Positions 41,460-51,693 of a DNA stretch of 64,000 nt are shown piece after piece. The notes beneath the pieces are model-generated. The model was not told where the DNA came from, searched no databases, and was given only the letters and a program-made list of their open reading frames with translations. The number at the start of each line of letters is the position of its first letter. Position 1 is the stretch's first letter. Made by a program: the position numbers and the translations under genes. The stretch comes from Micromonospora haikouensis (lineage in GTDB: Bacteria > Actinomycetota > Actinomycetes > Mycobacteriales > Micromonosporaceae): assembly GCF_900091595.1 (NCBI RefSeq), contig NZ_FMCW01000021.1, positions 43,748 through 107,747 of the forward strand, written 5' to 3'.

Positions 41460-41475
41460 GTACAGAAAACTGTAC
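41460..41475 (-). promoter_or_regulatory. YefM operator
   Basis: GTACAG-AAAA-CTGTAC, perfect 6-bp arms. YefM operators characterised in E. coli also carry TGTACA-type palindromes, so autorepression is likely. Confidence 0.72.
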
Positions 41476-41507
41476 CTCAAGTGGGCGGCTTGCCCTGACT
41501 CGCCTCG

Positions 41508-41565
41508 GTGATCAAGAAGTTTGCGTCACGGTGGGGCGCCAGCCTGACGCAAACCTCTTGATCAC
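41508..41565. repeat. 58-bp inverted repeat between divergent genes
   Basis: 21-nt arms 41508-41528 and 41545-41565 (GTGATCAAGA...GCGTCA, one G-T type mismatch) around a 16-nt loop. It is upstream of both neighbours, so it is not a simple terminator. Similar GATCAAGAGGTTTGCGTC elements are, as I recall, dispersed in Micromonosporaceae. Confidence 0.75.
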
Positions 41566-41664
41566 CGGGCCGGGGCCGGGGCGGGGGCGGGGCGTTGGCG
41601 GGCGGGTGTCGCACGGGGGCCGTAACGTCATCCGCAGACGATGTTCGATCGAGGATGGTGAGCG

Positions 41665-42351
41665 ATGTCCCACGACGGTGAGGTCGACCGGCCCGCCCCC
41701 AAGGGCCCCTCCGGGCCCGCCCGGGGGTTGCTCGTGGTGCTTGGCGCGGCGGCGGTGGCCGTGGTCGTGCTGCTCGGCGCGCAGGCCACCAACGTGTTCC
41801 CCGACTTCCGCAACCCCTTCGCCAAGGAGCAGACCGACCGCAGCCAGCCACCGCTGCTCAAGTCGATCCAGGATCTCAGCCGCTACGTCGCGGCCGAGGG
41901 CAACTTCCAGGTCGTGGTCGACCTGCAGAACGACCGCGACAACGTGCCGGAGTTCCTGCTCAACCAGCGCACCCTCTTCGTCGGGGCGGGCAGCGTGGAG
42001 GCGTACGTCGACTTCACCAAGATCGGTGAGGGGGCGGTGGTCGTCTCGCCCGACGGGAAGTCCGTCGAGGTGAAGCTGCCCGCGCCGCAGCTCGGCCAGA
42101 CCAACCTCGACATGGAGAAGAGCTATGTGGTGACGGAGCAGCGCGGCCTGCTCAACCGGATCAACGACCTGGTCAAGGGCGACCCGAACCGCCAGCAGCA
42201 GGTCTACAAGCTGGCCGAGGACCGGATCACGGCAGCCGCCCGCGACAGCGGCCTGACCGACCGGGCGCAGGAGAACACCAACAAGATGCTGGAGGGCCTG
42301 CTGCGCTCCCTCGGCTACGAGAAGGTGACCGTCACCTACGTCGCGCCCTGA
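41665..42351 (+). CDS. DUF4230 domain membrane-anchored protein
   Basis: A 228-residue protein with one N-terminal transmembrane helix (GLLVVLGAAAVAVVVLLGA) and an extracytoplasmic DUF4230 domain (PPLLKSIQDLSRYVAAEGNF, VGAGSVEAYVDFTKIGEGAV, then YEKVTVTYVAP at the end). ATG at 41665 follows GATGGTGAGCG. Stand-alone gene with a terminator after it. Function unknown. Confidence 0.87.
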   Translation: MSHDGEVDRPAPKGPSGPARGLLVVLGAAAVAVVVLLGAQATNVFPDFRNPFAKEQTDRSQPPLLKSIQDLSRYVAAEGNFQVVVDLQNDRDNVPEFLLNQRTLFVGAGSVEAYVDFTKIGEGAVVVSPDGKSVEVKLPAPQLGQTNLDMEKSYVVTEQRGLLNRINDLVKGDPNRQQQVYKLAEDRITAAARDSGLTDRAQENTNKMLEGLLRSLGYEKVTVTYVAP

Positions 42352-42400
42352 CCCGCCAGCGCGCAGAGCCGCGCGAACACCAGCGCGCACAGCGAACGAA

Positions 42401-42431
42401 CGCCCGCCCCCGGGGGGAGCCGGGGCGGGCG
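42401..42431. terminator. Bidirectional hairpin terminator
   Basis: CGCCCGCCCC (42401-42410) and GGGGCGGGCG (42422-42431), perfect 10-bp arms with an 11-nt loop, followed by TTCT; between DUF4230 and the convergent PspC gene. Confidence 0.75.
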
Positions 42432-42446
42432 TTCTCGTGCGGCGGG

Positions 42447-42656
42447 TCAGTAGCGGGTGGTGGCGGCGTAGCGGTCCTCGTTCGGCATGAGCACCCACAG
42501 CACCAGGTAGACGATCACCTGGGTGCCGGGCAGCAGCAGCGACAGCAGGAACAGCAGCCGGACCAGGTTGGCGGACGTGTTGAACCGGCGGGCCAGGCCG
42601 ACGCAGACGCCGGCGAGCATGCGCCCCTCGCGGGGCCGGACCAGTTTGCGACTCAT
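42447..42656 (-). CDS. PspC domain protein
   Basis: A 69-residue PspC protein: KLVRPREGRMLAGVCVGLARRF then a transmembrane segment (LVRLLFLLSLLLPGTQVIVYLV cut in two helices) and the family end WVLMPNEDR. PspC proteins sit in the cytoplasmic membrane and take part in envelope stress responses in other bacteria; the role of stand-alone actinobacterial copies is not clear. ATG at 42656. Confidence 0.9.
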   Translation of the reverse strand: MSRKLVRPREGRMLAGVCVGLARRFNTSANLVRLLFLLSLLLPGTQVIVYLVLWVLMPNEDRYAATTRY

Positions 42657-42872
42657 CGTCGTACTCCCACTCTGCGGCGTGCCCGCCGCCTCTGACTCAA
42701 CGGTAGGAACCGCCGTTGCACCCGCCCTCCGTCGCGAGGGGGATCCCGGTACCCCTGACCCGTAGGTGCTTACCCGGGCGGGCCCGCCCCGACGCACCGA
42801 GCAGGGAGGCGGGCGGCGGGTAGGCTCGCCCGTCGGGTCCGTACAAGGGCGTACGACGGCGAGGAAGTGCAC

Positions 42873-44243
<1,371 letters not shown>

Positions 44244-44262
44244 GCGGGCGAGGAGGCGGGCG

Positions 44263-45117
44263 GTGACGTCTGGCGTCCGGGCGGCCGGCCCGCACGGGCC
44301 CGTGGCCCGCCTGTGGGCGCACCGCAACTCGCTGCGCATCCTCGTCCGCCGCGACCTCGCGGTGAAATACCAGCAGTCGGTGCTGGGCTACTTCTGGTCG
44401 CTGATCGAGCCGCTGGGCATGGGCGCGATCTACTGGTTCGTCTTCGGGGTGCTCTATTCCGGCGACACGAGCCGGCACCTGGGGCAGGCCGCCGGGTCGT
44501 ACCCGCTGTTCCTGATCACCGGCATCTTCGCCTGGATGTGGACCAGTTCGGCGCTGAGTGAGGCGACCAACGCGCTCACCGGCCAGGCCCGGCTGATCAC
44601 CACGATGAACGTGCCGCGCCAGGTGTTCCCCATCGGCCGGATCACCGGCCGGTTCGCCGAGTACGCCGCCGGCCTGCCGATCCTGGCCGCCATCGCCGTC
44701 GCGTACGCGGTGCGCGGCGAGGTGCACCCGGGCTGGTCGGTGCTCGCCCTGCCGCTGGCCGTGGCCGTGCAGGCGGTGCTGCTGGTCGGGCTGGCGCTGC
44801 TGCTGTCGGCGCTGAACGTGCTGATGCGCGACATCGAGCGGTTCATGCGGCTGGTGATCCGGGTGCTGTTCTACGCCACCCCGATCATCTACCCCCTGAG
44901 CCTCGTGCAGGAGTCGACGCTGCCGGGGTGGGTGAAGACCGCGTACGAGCTGAACCCGCTGGTCGGCATCTTCCAGCTGCACCACGCCGTGTGGTACCCG
45001 GACCAGTTCCCCGACGCCCGGCTGCTCGTCACCACGGTCGTGGTGAGCGTGCTCGTGCTGGTGGCCGGCTGGTGGGCGTTCCGGCGGCTCGAACCCGCCG
45101 TGCTCAAGGAGCTGTGA
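44263..45117 (+). CDS. ABC-2 permease of a wall polysaccharide/teichoic acid exporter (TagG/Wzm-like)
   Basis: A 284-residue ABC-2 type permease with six helices. The N-terminal interfacial segment (RRDLAVKYQQSVLGYFWSLIEPL) and NPLVGIFQLHHAVWY are typical of polysaccharide exporters such as TagG and Wzm. GTG at 44263 follows GAGGAGG. Its stop overlaps the ATPase start by one base (TGATG). It forms the channel through which an undecaprenyl-linked polymer leaves the cytoplasm. Confidence 0.92.
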   Translation: MTSGVRAAGPHGPVARLWAHRNSLRILVRRDLAVKYQQSVLGYFWSLIEPLGMGAIYWFVFGVLYSGDTSRHLGQAAGSYPLFLITGIFAWMWTSSALSEATNALTGQARLITTMNVPRQVFPIGRITGRFAEYAAGLPILAAIAVAYAVRGEVHPGWSVLALPLAVAVQAVLLVGLALLLSALNVLMRDIERFMRLVIRVLFYATPIIYPLSLVQESTLPGWVKTAYELNPLVGIFQLHHAVWYPDQFPDARLLVTTVVVSVLVLVAGWWAFRRLEPAVLKEL

Positions 45118-45878
45118 TGGCCGCCGATCCGATCATCGAGGCGGACGAGCTCGGCATCCGGTTCGTCCGCAACCGGCGGCGGCAGCTGCGCCTGCGCGAG
45201 TTCTTCATCCGCCCCGGCGGCCGGGGCACCGACGGCCGGCCCGCCGACGGGCGGTTCTGGCCGCTGCGGGACGTGTCGTTCCGCGTCGCGCCCGGCGAGA
45301 CGCTCGGGGTGGTGGGCCGCAACGGCACCGGCAAGAGCACCCTGCTGCGGCTGATCGCCGGGGTGCTCATCCCCGACGAGGGGAGCATCCGGGTGCGCGG
45401 CGACGTGGCCCCGCTGCTGGAGCTCTCGGCCGGCTTCTCCAACGACCTGACTGGGCGGGAGAACCTCTACCTCGTCGGCGGTCTGCACGGCCTGTCGGCG
45501 CGTTACCTGCGGAAACACTTTCATGAGATCGTCTCCTTCGCCGGCGAGCAGGTGGAACGGGCCATCGACACGGCGGTGCGGCACTACTCGTCGGGGATGA
45601 AGGTCCGCCTCGGCTTCGCGATCATCTCCCACCTCCCGCACCCGATCCTGCTCATGGACGAGGTGACGGCGGTCGGGGACGCGGAGTTCCGCGAGAAGTG
45701 CTATGCGACGATCGAGAGATTGCTTCGGGAGGGACGCACACTCGTGCTGGTGTCACACAACGAAAAGGATCTGACCCGGTTCTGCCGTCGGGGGCTCTAC
45801 CTCGACGCCGGGCGGCTGACCGTCGACGGGACGATCGCCGAGGCGCTCGACGCGTACCACGCCGCGGTCGCGCGGTGA
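45117..45878 (+). CDS. ABC ATPase of the polymer exporter (TagH/Wzt-like)
   Basis: A 253-residue ATP-binding subunit. Walker A GRNGTGKST, signature YSSGMKVRLGF and Walker B LLMDEVTAVGD are complete. The N-terminal extension with a long loop (RNRRRQLRLREFF before FWPLRDVSF) and the SSGM signature variant are typical of polysaccharide exporters (Wzt/TagH). No C-terminal carbohydrate-binding domain is present. ATG at 45117 overlaps the permease stop; its own stop overlaps the next start (GTGA). Confidence 0.93.
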   Translation: MAADPIIEADELGIRFVRNRRRQLRLREFFIRPGGRGTDGRPADGRFWPLRDVSFRVAPGETLGVVGRNGTGKSTLLRLIAGVLIPDEGSIRVRGDVAPLLELSAGFSNDLTGRENLYLVGGLHGLSARYLRKHFHEIVSFAGEQVERAIDTAVRHYSSGMKVRLGFAIISHLPHPILLMDEVTAVGDAEFREKCYATIERLLREGRTLVLVSHNEKDLTRFCRRGLYLDAGRLTVDGTIAEALDAYHAAVAR

Positions 45879-47932
45879 CCGTCGCGATCGTGCTCGCCGC
45901 CGGAACGCCGGCCGCGGGCCAGCCGACACGCGCCGGTGCCCAGGCAGGGGTCGGGGACACCCTCGCCGACCGGCTCGCCGAGCAGTGGCACCGGGCCGGG
46001 GCGACCCACGTGCGGCGCGCCGCGAACCTGACCGAGCTGGCGACGCTTGTCGACGCCGCGACCGGGCCGGTGATCGTCAGCGGGACGGACCTGGTGGCGC
46101 ACACCGCCGTACTGCGGCACCTGGCCACCAGCCCGGTGGGCCCGACGGTGGCCCTGGTGCTGACCGACCCGCCGGCCCCCGGCCAGGCCGTGGTGCGCGA
46201 GGAGCGCGGCCAGGTCGTCGACGCCGGCCCGGACGGGCGGCTCGACGGCGGGCAGACCGGGGTGTTCGGCGGCGCGCTGCGGGTGGGCCGCGACGACCTG
46301 CCCGCGCTGGCCGCCGCCGCCCGCGCCGCCGTCGCGGGCACGCCGATCGCCGGCACCGACCCGGCCGCCGTCGCGGGCACGCCGCCGGCCGCCGGGCCCG
46401 AGGCGGCCGGGTCCGCCGTGGACCGGCTGTTCACCGGCCTCACCGCGCTGGGCACGCTGACGTTCGCCCATCGGGTACGCCTGCTCGTCGCCCACCGGGT
46501 CGCCGACCCGGCCGGGCTGGCCGCCGCCGAGGCCGCCGTCGCCGCCGTCGACGAGGACCGGGCCGAGCTGCGGCTGTCGGTGAAGGAGAAGGACGACTTC
46601 TTCACCACGTTCTTCGTCAGCACCTGGTCGCCGTACGTGACGAAGGCGTCGGCGAAGCTCGGCCTGACGCCGACCGGGGTCACCGCGATCTCGGTGCTGT
46701 TCGCGGCCGTCGCGGCGGTGCTGTTCGGCGTCGGCGGCCGGCCGGCGCTGGTCACCGGCGCGGTGCTGCTCTACCTCGGCTTCATGCTGGACTGCGTCGA
46801 CGGGCAGCTCGCCCGCTACACCCGGCACTTCAGCGCGTGGGGCGGCTGGCTGGACACGATGGCCGACCGGGCCAAGGAATACCTGGTCTATGCCGGCCTC
46901 GGCTATGGCGCGACGGCCGCCGGGTTCCGCTACGGCTGGGCGCTGGCCGTGGCCGCGATGACGTTGCAGACCGTCCGGCACATGACCGACACGTGGTACG
47001 GGGTGCTGCACGACGAGGCGGCCCGCCGGCCGAAGGCGGTCGGCGGGGGCGGCGGCGGGATCGGCGACCGGCTGAACGCCGCGTCGACCCGGGTGCAGGC
47101 CGACACGGGCTCGCTGTCGTACTGGCTCAAGCGCACGGTGGTGTTCCCGATCGGGGAGCGGTGGGCGCTGATCGCGCTGACGGTGGCGCTGTTCGGGCCG
47201 CTGGTCAGCCTCGTCGCCGTGTTGACCTGGGGGGTGTTGGCGTTCGCGTACACGGGTGCGCTGCGCACGCTGCGGGCCCGCTGGATGTGGGTGCCGGTGC
47301 TGGACACGGTCGACGCGACCCTGCACCGCGACGACGGGCCGATCGCGGCCCGGTTCCCGGTGCTGCGGCCGATGGGCCCGCTGACCCTGGCGGTGCTCGG
47401 GGCGCTCGGCCCGGCGGCGCTGCTGGTCGCGGCGGGGCTGCGGGTGCGTGCCGGCGACGAGGCGGGTGGGCTGGCCTGGGCGGCGCCGGTGGCGCTGCTG
47501 GTGCTGCTGGTCGCCGCGCTCGGGGCGGGGGCGGCGCACAACGGCCCGCTGGACTGGCTGGTGCCGGCGGCGCTGCGGGCCGGCGAATACCTGTTCGCCA
47601 TCGCCGTCGGCGTGGTCGGCGGGGCCCCCGCGTGGGTGGTCTTCGGGTACGTCTTCGTGCTCACCCTGCACCACTACGACCTGACCGCCCGGCTGGAGAA
47701 GCGGCAGGCGGCCCCGCCGCTGCACGGTGCCACGCTGGGCTGGGAGGGGCGCTCGGCGGTGCTTGCGGTAGCGGCTTTCGCCGGTTTCGCGGGGATTGCC
47801 ATGGCTACACTCGGTGCGTACCTGCTCGTGGTTTTCGTCGGGAGCGTGGTCCTGGCCTGGGTCGTCCTGCCCGCCCGCGCCCGGCGGGGCGTGGGGGTCC
47901 CGGCGGGCGGCGAGGTCCGCCAGCCGGGCTGA
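45875..47932 (+). CDS. CDP-alcohol phosphotransferase fusion protein (with DUF5941-like C terminus)
   Basis: A 685-residue fusion. The N-terminal 170 residues (VAIVLAAGTPAAGQ, GPVIVSGTDLVAHT) resemble a degenerate nucleotidyltransferase without a clear active site. The centre is a membrane CDP-alcohol phosphotransferase with the full signature D306-x2-D309-G-x2-A-R314-x8-G323-x3-D327-x3-D331. The C terminus has more helices of DUF5941 type. It would transfer a phospho-alcohol from a CDP-alcohol to an acceptor. GTG at 45875 overlaps the ATPase stop. It likely supplies part of the exported polymer. Confidence 0.85.
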   Translation: MTVAIVLAAGTPAAGQPTRAGAQAGVGDTLADRLAEQWHRAGATHVRRAANLTELATLVDAATGPVIVSGTDLVAHTAVLRHLATSPVGPTVALVLTDPPAPGQAVVREERGQVVDAGPDGRLDGGQTGVFGGALRVGRDDLPALAAAARAAVAGTPIAGTDPAAVAGTPPAAGPEAAGSAVDRLFTGLTALGTLTFAHRVRLLVAHRVADPAGLAAAEAAVAAVDEDRAELRLSVKEKDDFFTTFFVSTWSPYVTKASAKLGLTPTGVTAISVLFAAVAAVLFGVGGRPALVTGAVLLYLGFMLDCVDGQLARYTRHFSAWGGWLDTMADRAKEYLVYAGLGYGATAAGFRYGWALAVAAMTLQTVRHMTDTWYGVLHDEAARRPKAVGGGGGGIGDRLNAASTRVQADTGSLSYWLKRTVVFPIGERWALIALTVALFGPLVSLVAVLTWGVLAFAYTGALRTLRARWMWVPVLDTVDATLHRDDGPIAARFPVLRPMGPLTLAVLGALGPAALLVAAGLRVRAGDEAGGLAWAAPVALLVLLVAALGAGAAHNGPLDWLVPAALRAGEYLFAIAVGVVGGAPAWVVFGYVFVLTLHHYDLTARLEKRQAAPPLHGATLGWEGRSAVLAVAAFAGFAGIAMATLGAYLLVVFVGSVVLAWVVLPARARRGVGVPAGGEVRQPG

Positions 47933-47948
47933 CGTGAGGGGCCGGCCG

Positions 47949-50144
47949 ATGACGCTGATCAGCTTCGTCGTACCGGCCTACCGGGTGCAGGCGTACCTGA
48001 GCGAGTGCCTCGACTCGATCCTCGGCCAGCCGTTCGACGACGTCGAGGTCATCGGCGTCGACGACCACTCGCCGGACGGCAGCGGCGACATCCTCGCCGA
48101 CTACGCGGCCCGGGACCACCGGGTGCACGCCGTCCGGCTCGACGACAACGTCGGCCTCGGTCCGGCCCGCAACATCGGGCTGGACCGGGCCGGCGGCGAG
48201 TACGTCTGGTTCGTCGACGGCGACGACTGGCTCGCCCCCGACTGCCTCGCCGAGGTGGCCGCCCGGCTGCGCCGGACCCGCCCCGACGTGCTGCTCGTCG
48301 ACCACGTGCGGGTGCGCTGGGACGGGCGGGCCACCCGCAGCGCGCTGGCCGACGTCCTCCCCACCCCGCCCGGCGAGGAGACGTTCCGGCTGGCCGAGCG
48401 GCCGGAAACGCTGCGGCTGCTGCACACCGCCTGGAATAAGCTGGTGCGGCGGGAGTTCCTCGTCGACCTCGGGCTGCGCTTCGAACCCGGCTGGTACGAG
48501 GACGTCGCGTTCAGCTATCCGCTGCTGCTGGCCGCCGAGCGGATCGGGGTGCTCGACCGGGTCTGCCTCAACTACCGGCAGCGCCGGGCCGGGGCGATCA
48601 CCCGCACCCGGGGCGACCGGCACTTCGAGGTCTTCGTCCAGTGGCACCGGGTGTTCCGGTGGATGGACGGGCGGACGCCGCCGGTCGACGGCCTGCGGCC
48701 GGCGGTCTTCGAGCGGATGATCTGGCACTACCTGACCGTGCTCGGCAACGGCGAGCGGATCGCCCCCGAGCTGCGGTCGGCCTTCTTCGACCGGATCGCC
48801 GCCGACCACGCCCGCTGGCTGCCGCCCGGCGGCTACCCGGCCCCGCCCGGCGTGGAGGGGCTCAAGCACCGGCTGGTCGCCGCCGGCCGGTGGCGGACGT
48901 TCAGCGCGCTGCGGGCCGCCAACCAGGCCCGGGAGGTCGCCGGGCGGCAGGTCCGCAGGGGCAGACCCGCTGCCCGCCGGGCCGCCCGGCTGGGCCGCGA
49001 CGCGGTGCTGCGCGAGTACTACCTGGCGGAGCTGCGCCGGCCGCTCGACCCGTACCTCGCCGTCTACGCGGCCTACTGGTTCCGGGGGTACGCCTGCAAC
49101 CCGGCCGCGATCTACGAGGCGGCCCGCCGGCTGGCCCCGCAGGTGCGCGGGGTGTGGATCGTCCGGCGGGACCGGGTCGCGTCCCTGCCGCCCGGGGTGG
49201 AGTACGTCGTCGCCGGCACCCGCGAGTACCACCGCGTGCTGGCGCGGGCGACGTGGCTGGTCAACAACGTGAACTTCCCCGACTTCGTGCGCAAGCGCCC
49301 CGGGTCGGTGCACGTGCAGACCCACCACGGCACCCCCGTGAAGGTGATGGGGCTGGACCAGCAGCGGTACCCGTTCGGCGCGGTCGGGATGGACTTCGCG
49401 AAGCTGCTGCGCCGGGTTGACCGCTGGGACTACAGCGTCTCGGCGAACAGCTTCTCCACGCAGATGTGGGAGCGGGCGTACCCGGCCGCGTACACCACGC
49501 TGGAGGTGGGCTACCCGCGCAACGACCGGCTGGTCACCGCCACCGACACCGAGGTGCGCGAGGTGCGCGCCCGGCTCGGCCTCGCCGCGGGCGACCGGGT
49601 CGTGCTGTACGCCCCGACGCACCGCGAGCACCTGCCCGGCTACCGGCCGCCGTTCGACCCGGAGCTGCTGCGCGACGCGCTCGGCCCGGCCGGGGTGCTG
49701 CTGATGCGCAGCCACTACTTCGCCGACCGGGACCGGCGGCGGCCGGTCCCCGGTTCCGGGGCGGCCCCCGGGCCGGCGCGGGTGCGTGACGTCAGCGGGC
49801 ACGACCGGGTGGAGGACCTCTACCTCGCCGCCGACGTGCTGGTCACCGACTACTCATCGGCGATGTTCGACTACGCCGTGCTGGACCGGCCGATCGTGGT
49901 CTACGCGCCGGACTGGGAGGCGTACCGGCTGGCCCGGGGTGTCTACCTGGACCTGCTGGCCGAGCCTCCCGGCGCGGTGACCACCAGCTTCCCCGGCCTG
50001 CTGGACCTGTTCCGCTCCGGCGCGGTCTACGCCGAGCCCGCCACGGCGGCCCGCCGCCGGTTCCGGGAGCGGTTCTGTGCCCTGGAGGACGGGCACGCCG
50101 CCGAGCGGGTCGTCCGGCGGGTGTTCCTGGGGGAAGTCGGCTGA
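47949..50144 (+). CDS. Bifunctional glycosyltransferase / CDP-glycerol glycerophosphotransferase (TagF-like)
   Basis: A 731-residue two-domain enzyme. Residues 1-250 are a GT2-type glycosyltransferase (ISFVVPAYRVQAYLSECLDS, WFVDGDDWLAPD). Residues 360-725 are a CDP-glycerol:poly(glycerophosphate) transferase with THHGTPVKVMG near residue 459, APTHREHLPGY, and TDYSSAMFDYAV near residue 632. It would extend a glycerol-phosphate or sugar-phosphate chain of a teichoic-acid-like polymer. ATG at 47949 has GAGGGG upstream. It closes the four-gene export operon. Confidence 0.9.
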   Translation: MTLISFVVPAYRVQAYLSECLDSILGQPFDDVEVIGVDDHSPDGSGDILADYAARDHRVHAVRLDDNVGLGPARNIGLDRAGGEYVWFVDGDDWLAPDCLAEVAARLRRTRPDVLLVDHVRVRWDGRATRSALADVLPTPPGEETFRLAERPETLRLLHTAWNKLVRREFLVDLGLRFEPGWYEDVAFSYPLLLAAERIGVLDRVCLNYRQRRAGAITRTRGDRHFEVFVQWHRVFRWMDGRTPPVDGLRPAVFERMIWHYLTVLGNGERIAPELRSAFFDRIAADHARWLPPGGYPAPPGVEGLKHRLVAAGRWRTFSALRAANQAREVAGRQVRRGRPAARRAARLGRDAVLREYYLAELRRPLDPYLAVYAAYWFRGYACNPAAIYEAARRLAPQVRGVWIVRRDRVASLPPGVEYVVAGTREYHRVLARATWLVNNVNFPDFVRKRPGSVHVQTHHGTPVKVMGLDQQRYPFGAVGMDFAKLLRRVDRWDYSVSANSFSTQMWERAYPAAYTTLEVGYPRNDRLVTATDTEVREVRARLGLAAGDRVVLYAPTHREHLPGYRPPFDPELLRDALGPAGVLLMRSHYFADRDRRRPVPGSGAAPGPARVRDVSGHDRVEDLYLAADVLVTDYSSAMFDYAVLDRPIVVYAPDWEAYRLARGVYLDLLAEPPGAVTTSFPGLLDLFRSGAVYAEPATAARRRFRERFCALEDGHAAERVVRRVFLGEVG

Positions 50145-50264
50145 ACCGCAGGATCATGTAATAGGTCTGTCACGAGCCGAACATGGCACGTTTACCCGAT
50201 GTGCGGCGTCCATGATCCTGGTCACATTCATTCGGGGTTCAACCGAGGGGCTGGGGAGGAGACG

Positions 50265-51581
50265 GTGACAACCGTCGCGCTCAAGGATGTGACCAAGGTG
50301 TTTCAGGACGGCACAGTAGCCGTCGACAAGATAAACCTGGGCGTGAACGACGGGGAGTTCATGGTCCTGCTCGGCCCGTCGGGTTGTGGGAAGTCGACGG
50401 TGCTGCGGATGATCGCGGGCCTGGAGGACCCGACCGCCGGTGCGGTGCTGCTCGACGGCGAGCTGGCCAACGACCTGCCGCCCCGGGACCGGAAGATCGC
50501 CATGGTCTTCCAGGACTTCGCCCTCTACCCGCACATGACGGTGGGCGACAACATCGGCTTCCCCCTGCGGCTGGCCGGGGTGGACCCGTCGCCGCGCGGG
50601 GAACGGGTCGCCGACGTGGCCAGCGCGCTGGGCATCGGCGACGTGCTGGGCCGCAAGCCCAGCCAGCTCTCGGGCGGGCAGCGCCAGCGGGTCGCCATGG
50701 GCCGGGCCATCGTCCGCCGGCCCGGCCTGTTCCTGATGGACGAGCCCCTGTCGAACCTCGACAGCGGCCTGCGGGCGGAGCTGCGCGCGGAGATCTCCGC
50801 CCTCACCCGCGAGCTGGGCGTCACCACCATCTACGTCACCCACGACCAGGCCGAGGCGCTCACCATGGCCGACCGGGTGGCGATCATGCGCAAGGGCGTC
50901 CTCCAGGACGTCGGCACCCCCACCCAGGTGTACGGGCGGCCGGCGACCCTCTACGTCGCCGCGTTCCTCGGCAGCCCGAGGATGAACCTGCTGGAGGCGT
51001 CGGTCTACGTCCACCTCGACCGGTACGTCGCGCTGAACCTCGGCGAGCAGTCGCTCTACCTGCCGTGGGACGACATCCGCAGCCGGGCCGTCGCGCACTA
51101 CCACGGCGAGCGGATCGTGGTCGGGATGCGGGCCGAGGCGCTCACCCCGGTCGCGCCGGACACCCCCGGGCACGTCCTGCAGGGCCGGATCCGCTACCTG
51201 GAGCACCACGGCCACGAGTCGCTGGCGTTCCTCGACATCGGGGCCACCGCGATCGTGGTCGACGAGATGGGCAACCGCGCCGAGGAGACCAGCGGCGGCC
51301 AGCGCGGGCTGCGCCGGTTCGGGCAGGTCATGCAGCGGCTCACCGGGCGCTCCGGTGACGCCGAGGAGGCCCCCGCCGAGCCGGCCCGGGGCGGCGGCGG
51401 CAACCGCACCAGCGTGCTCAACGACCCGGGCCGGCACCACCGCCGCCCCGCCGAGCTGGCGGTGCGGCTCGCCCCGTACCCGGCGGTCAGCGCCGGGCAC
51501 CCGCTGGCCATCTCCGTACGCATGGACGCCCTGCACTTCTTCGACGAGCGCGGCGACCGGATCGACGTGGGCTGGCGCTGA
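50265..51581 (+). CDS. Sugar ABC transporter ATPase, MsiK/UgpC-type
   Basis: A 438-residue ATPase: Walker A GPSGCGKST, signature LSGGQRQRVAMGRA, Walker B LFLMDEPLSNLD, switch His in YVTHDQAEA. The C-terminal MOBE/TOBE region holds a long disordered insert (about residues 350-395, GDAEEAPAEPARGGGGN) absent in typical MsiK (about 370-380 residues). There is no permease or binding protein gene beside it, as for MsiK, a shared energiser of several sugar importers in Streptomyces. GTG at 50265 has GGGGAGGA upstream. Confidence 0.9.
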   Translation: MTTVALKDVTKVFQDGTVAVDKINLGVNDGEFMVLLGPSGCGKSTVLRMIAGLEDPTAGAVLLDGELANDLPPRDRKIAMVFQDFALYPHMTVGDNIGFPLRLAGVDPSPRGERVADVASALGIGDVLGRKPSQLSGGQRQRVAMGRAIVRRPGLFLMDEPLSNLDSGLRAELRAEISALTRELGVTTIYVTHDQAEALTMADRVAIMRKGVLQDVGTPTQVYGRPATLYVAAFLGSPRMNLLEASVYVHLDRYVALNLGEQSLYLPWDDIRSRAVAHYHGERIVVGMRAEALTPVAPDTPGHVLQGRIRYLEHHGHESLAFLDIGATAIVVDEMGNRAEETSGGQRGLRRFGQVMQRLTGRSGDAEEAPAEPARGGGGNRTSVLNDPGRHHRRPAELAVRLAPYPAVSAGHPLAISVRMDALHFFDERGDRIDVGWR

Positions 51582-51596
51582 GCGGCCCGTTCCGAT

Positions 51597-51615
51597 CCGC
51601 TCCGGCGCGGAGCGG
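51597..51615 (+). terminator. Hairpin after the MsiK-like gene
   Basis: CCGCTCC/GGAGCGG, perfect 7-bp arms with a 5-nt loop, 16 nt after the stop. GC-rich with no U-run. Confidence 0.45.
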
Positions 51616-51693
51616 GGTGGCGGGCGGGGCGGGCGGTGCCCTACGGTCAGCGGACCTCGTCCACTGAGCACAGTGTGAGAAAGGGGTCAGCCC

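Noticed and set aside
45797..47725. A 642-codon minus-strand frame opposite the CDP-alcohol phosphotransferase
   Set aside because: Shadow of a protein with an intact catalytic signature; product is Gly/Arg/His-rich.
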